This document shows, in pieces, positions 6,438 through 8,480 of a stretch of 8,480 nt of DNA (its first letter is position 1; every line of letters begins with the position of its first letter). Origin of the DNA: Candidatus Sulfopaludibacter sp. SbA3 (GTDB lineage: Bacteria > Acidobacteriota > Terriglobia > Bryobacterales > Bryobacteraceae); NCBI GenBank assembly GCA_945861255.1, contig CAMAUG010000165.1:1-8480 (forward strand), given 5' to 3'. The position numbers and the translations under genes are program-made. The notes below the pieces were generated by a model. That model was not told the origin of the DNA. It saw only the letters and a list, made by a program, of their open reading frames with translations, and made no database searches.

Positions 6438-6944
6438 CTATTTTGCCCGCAGAATCCCCGCAGCGCTCTCCGGCAGTTCGTTCCGCGTCGCCAGGAACTG
6501 GCTCACCTGCCAAAGCTGTTCCTCTCTCAGCGCGGCCTTGTAGCCGGGCATTCCGCTCAGGCGGATGCCGTTGGCAACGATCCAGTAATTTTGCCCCACC
6601 GGCTCATTTCCCAGCACCTTTTGTTCGAAGAACTGGGGCGGCGGCGGGAACATGCCCTTGGCTGCGGCCGTCGCGGTGGAGCCGGGCAGGCCGTGGCATT
6701 CCACGCAATGCTCGCGGTAGATGCGTGCACCGGCCGTGACGTTCTCTTCCGTAGCCGCGAGCCTGGCTTTGGCGGGCGCCTCACGCGCGACGCGCGCCCG
6801 CACAGCGGTACCGGCCAACAGTTCCTCGAAGGGAATGATGGGCCCATCGACGGCGACCGGAACGTAACCGAAGCGCAGGTACAGGAACCCGGCCATGGGC
6901 AGCACGATCCAGCCGATCAACATGCCGAGGAAAAATGGCTTCAC
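6438..6944 (-). CDS. Membrane-anchored mono-haem cytochrome c
   Basis: 168 residues from a GTG start. An N-terminal membrane helix (about 4-24, FFLGMLIGWIVLPMAGFLYL) anchors the protein with its body in the periplasm. One haem site, C80-V-E-C83-H84, lies within the segment REHCVECHGLPG, and M132 in LSGMPGY is the likely second iron ligand. It should carry single electrons, but no partner oxidase or reductase is nearby. A longer open frame continues upstream to 7244, but that part overlaps the radical SAM gene and reads as a non-protein shadow. The GTG at 6942-6944 is preferred because an AGGG lies 9 bases before it, it falls 23 bases after the upstream stop, and it gives MKPFFLGMLIG at the anchor. 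The next ATG (6921-6923) would cut into the anchor and lacks a ribosome site. Close spacing suggests co-transcription with the radical SAM gene. Confidence 0.9.
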   Translation of the reverse strand: MKPFFLGMLIGWIVLPMAGFLYLRFGYVPVAVDGPIIPFEELLAGTAVRARVAREAPAKARLAATEENVTAGARIYREHCVECHGLPGSTATAAAKGMFPPPPQFFEQKVLGNEPVGQNYWIVANGIRLSGMPGYKAALREEQLWQVSQFLATRNELPESAAGILRAK

Positions 6945-6967
6945 AGGAACCGGCCCTACTTTGTCGC

Positions 6968-8011
6968 CTATTTGGCCGAATGAATCTTCACCAGCGGCGC
7001 GGTGTGCGGATCGGGGAGCGCCGATTGCAGCGTTTGCGGCGCACGGAAGAAATCGAAATATGACACGTAATGCACGCAGCTCACCGTGCAGTAGGGCGCG
7101 CAGGATTTTTCGGTCAAATACTCGCGGCGGATATCCTCCACCGTGTAATCCTCCAGCGGCTTGCCCGGGTAACCACGCTGCTGCGAGCAGTAATGCACCA
7201 GCCCGTCCTCGCAGATGTACATGTAGCGCGCGCCGGCGCGGCATCGCCAGTCGTTGGGTTTGCCCTGGGCGATGGCGTCCTGAAAATAATTGAGGCGGGC
7301 GAAGTGGCGGTTTTCGAGCGCCTTCATCTCGTGATACACCTCGCGCTCGCGCGGCGCCAAGGGTTTTAATTGCCCGCCGCCGTCGTGGATGATGCCCACT
7401 GTAGCCGAAAACCCAAGCTCCACGGCGCGTTTACCCACGACCAGCGCGTCGTCCGGGTTGCGAATGCCGCCGCCCACCACGGAGTTGATGTTCACGTGGA
7501 AATCGGCGCACTCGGCCAGCATTCGCAGCTTCTTGTCGAGCACCTTCAGGCTTTTCTTCGAAACGTCGTCGGGCATGACGTTGTCGATGGAAATTTGCAG
7601 GTGATCCAGGCCGGCGCGGTTTAACCGCTCGATGCGATCCGGCATCAGCAAGTAGCCGTTGGTGATCATGCCCGCCATCACTCCGCGACGGCGCATGGCG
7701 GCGACGATTTCGTCTAAATCGGGATGCAGCATCGGCTCGCCGCCGCTCAGCGTGATGATGCTGGTGCCCAGGTCGGCCAGCTTGTTGATCCGATGGATGA
7801 CAACATCGGTGGGGACAGGCGGCGATACGTCGTCGTATTCGTTGCAGTAAGTGCAGGCAAGGTTGCAGCGGCGGATGGGAATGATGTGCGCCATGATGGG
7901 GTGGCTGGTGGACAGCGCCCCATGGGCCATCAAACGCAATTCGCGGGCGCGACGCGTGAACGCCTTCCAACCCCGGTGTAATCCTTTAGCCATGCACGAA
8001 TAAAACTCCAT
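6968..8011 (-). CDS. Radical SAM enzyme with cysteine-rich (SPASM/twitch-like) C-terminus
   Basis: 347 residues. The canonical CX3CX2C iron-sulfur motif is C49-NLA-C53-TY-C56; SGGEP (89-93) and ITNGY (116-120) fit S-adenosylmethionine binding in the radical SAM barrel. After the barrel come C257, C267 and C275, then C304, C308 and C312, an array that could hold an extra iron-sulfur cluster in the manner of SPASM or twitch domains, though the spacing is not the classic one. The ICEDGLVHYCSQQRGYPG segment is typical of SPASM-like tails. Such enzymes generate a 5'-deoxyadenosyl radical; SPASM relatives often modify peptides, but no precursor peptide is visible nearby and the substrate is unknown. 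The ATG at 8009-8011 has no Shine-Dalgarno; a second ATG at 7991-7993 would shorten it by six residues. The minus strand reads TGGTCTAAT across the first ATG, like an extended -10, which would favour the second start. The enzyme class is sure. Confidence 0.95.
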   Translation of the reverse strand: MEFYSCMAKGLHRGWKAFTRRARELRLMAHGALSTSHPIMAHIIPIRRCNLACTYCNEYDDVSPPVPTDVVIHRINKLADLGTSIITLSGGEPMLHPDLDEIVAAMRRRGVMAGMITNGYLLMPDRIERLNRAGLDHLQISIDNVMPDDVSKKSLKVLDKKLRMLAECADFHVNINSVVGGGIRNPDDALVVGKRAVELGFSATVGIIHDGGGQLKPLAPREREVYHEMKALENRHFARLNYFQDAIAQGKPNDWRCRAGARYMYICEDGLVHYCSQQRGYPGKPLEDYTVEDIRREYLTEKSCAPYCTVSCVHYVSYFDFFRAPQTLQSALPDPHTAPLVKIHSAK

Positions 8012-8048
8012 TAGACCACAGGGATCGGCCGGCTCGGAACGATGATCC

Positions 8049-8183
8049 TTCGGCGCGCTGCCATCGGTTGGCGGTCTTGGTGATTCTTAGATGCAACCGG
8101 CCTTGAGCATCCACGAACACACTGTTCGGCGAAAACAGGTTCGGTCCAGGCCCTGTCTTGGAGGTGGCAATTTTCGGTACCCA
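8049..8183 (-). pseudogene. Probable decayed fragment of a GH16-like glycoside hydrolase gene
   Basis: On the minus strand about 45 codons read W-VPKIAT, then GPGPNLFSPNSVFVDAQGRL and LHLRITKTANRWQRAE. From memory this resembles the early part of secreted GH16-like proteins of Acidobacteriota, where 'GPNxFS...NVWVDAQGRLHLRI...W.CAEV' is a recurring stretch. The upstream residues (ERAHCCPRQR) do not look like a signal peptide, and the frame stops at 7986-7988 inside the radical SAM gene. The roughly 200 residues that should follow, including any catalytic site, are missing. I read it as an internal remnant of a deleted gene. The alternative is a chance open frame, but the codon-by-codon resemblance over 35 residues makes that less likely. 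Confidence 0.5.
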
Positions 8184-8186
8184 CCT

Positions 8187-8221
8187 TTGGCGTGGGCAAC
8201 AGTGCGCCCGCTCCACGCCAA
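8187..8221. repeat. 9-bp inverted repeat downstream of the edge gene
   Basis: TTGGCGTGG (8187-8195) is perfectly complementary to CCACGCCAA (8213-8221), with a 17-base spacer. It starts 36 bases past the stop of the minus-strand edge gene and just before the GH16-like remnant. It may be a transcription barrier for the edge gene, but no U-run follows the stem on the minus strand, so it is not a standard intrinsic terminator. Confidence 0.45.
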
Positions 8222-8257
8222 TAGTACTGCCCGCTGCCGGTTCGCCTCTCGCACCGC

Positions 8258-8480
8258 TCAGCCGGCTGCGGGCGCCGCTACAGGAACTGCTTTCTTGCGT
8301 GAGCGGCGCTTTTCCACGGGAGGCTGCCGGTCGCTCTTTTTCAAATTCGGGAGCACAATGGCAAGGATAAATTTCTTCTCGCCGTGATCGTCAAATTTGA
8401 TCACGATGTACTCTTCATTGCAGGAAAGGACGCTACCTAGACCGAACTTGGGGTGCTCGACCTGCGCGCTCTGGGCGAAG
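8258..8480 (-). CDS. C-terminal part of a protein with a UvrD/PcrA-tail-like (Tudor/CarD-like) motif (partial)
   Basis: The minus strand is open from the window edge to TGA at 8258-8260, giving 73 residues without the start. It begins FAQSAQVEHPKFGLGSVLSC, continues EEYIVIKFDDHGEKKFILAI, then VLPNLKKSDRQPP, and ends in a lysine/arginine run followed by an alanine/proline tail. The HPKFGxGxV...V.FD..GEKKF pattern is the small beta-barrel known from the C-terminal end of UvrD/PcrA helicases and from CarD-like RNA-polymerase-binding domains. In Acidobacteriota I recall similar short stand-alone proteins with the same basic tail. Whether this is the tail of a helicase or a small free-standing protein cannot be decided because the N-terminus lies outside. 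A nucleic-acid or RNA-polymerase role is inferred. Confidence 0.72.
   Translation of the reverse strand, partial: FAQSAQVEHPKFGLGSVLSCNEEYIVIKFDDHGEKKFILAIVLPNLKKSDRQPPVEKRRSRKKAVPVAAPAAG

Noticed and set aside
6945..7244. N-terminal extension of the cytochrome frame to an ATG at 7244
   Set aside because: It overlaps the radical SAM coding region and has no protein-like character; the GTG at 6944 has a better ribosome site and gives a clean membrane anchor.
7431..7970. Minus-strand open frame of 179 codons
   Set aside because: It is an alternative frame of the radical SAM gene, rich in arginine and histidine with no motif.
1..8480. CRISPR array, tRNA, rRNA, riboswitch or phage genes
   Set aside because: No regularly spaced repeats, no cloverleaf-like stretch with CCA-type end, no rRNA-like conserved blocks, and no phage structural or integrase motifs were seen on either strand.

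Overview
The window is GC-rich bacterial chromosome. Its gene content points to Acidobacteriota, most like the Solibacter/Bryobacter group: a PDZ-bearing multi-span histidine kinase paired with an NtrC-type regulator, a membrane-anchored mono-haem cytochrome c, and a radical SAM protein of a type I recall from that phylum. This placement is from memory of protein families, not from a search. Every complete gene lies on the minus strand; the only plus-strand coding sequence is a transposase tail at the left edge.

Read in the direction of transcription (right to left), the layout is as follows. (1) 8258-8480: C-terminal 73 codons of a protein with a UvrD/PcrA-tail-like (Tudor/CarD-like) motif and a basic tail, cut by the window edge. 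(2) 8012-8257: a short non-coding stretch holding a 9-bp inverted repeat and a probable decayed fragment of a glycoside-hydrolase-16-like gene. (3) 6968-8011 and 6438-6944: a radical SAM enzyme with a Cys-rich C-terminus, then, 23 bases on, a GTG-started inner-membrane cytochrome c. (4) 5734-6394: a VapB/VapC-type toxin-antitoxin pair with a 20-base gene overlap, preceded by a tandem 8-mer inside a short dyad. (5) 5570-5733: an AT-rich regulatory gap with a candidate sigma-54 (-24/-12) promoter and several dyads. (6) 2546-5545 and 1090-2565: the kinase and its sigma-54-activating response regulator, again overlapping by 20 bases. (7) 180-1031: a secreted protein of unknown function, 58 bases after the regulator and probably in the same transcript. 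(8) 2-121 (plus strand): the C-terminal end of an ISKra4-type transposase.

The central story is the two-component system. The kinase puts a PDZ domain in the periplasm, has about ten membrane spans, then GAF, PAS, HisKA and HATPase domains inside the cell. Its partner has an intact phospho-acceptor aspartate, an intact GAFTGA loop and a Fis-type helix-turn-helix, so it should activate sigma-54 promoters. A TGG-N13-TTGCA-type site with exact GG-N10-GC spacing lies just before the kinase gene, suggesting the operon activates itself. The secreted protein at the end of the operon is a candidate output or a sensed partner.

I found no CRISPR array, tRNA or rRNA, and no clear new defence system. 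No gene-free stretch exceeds 300 bases.
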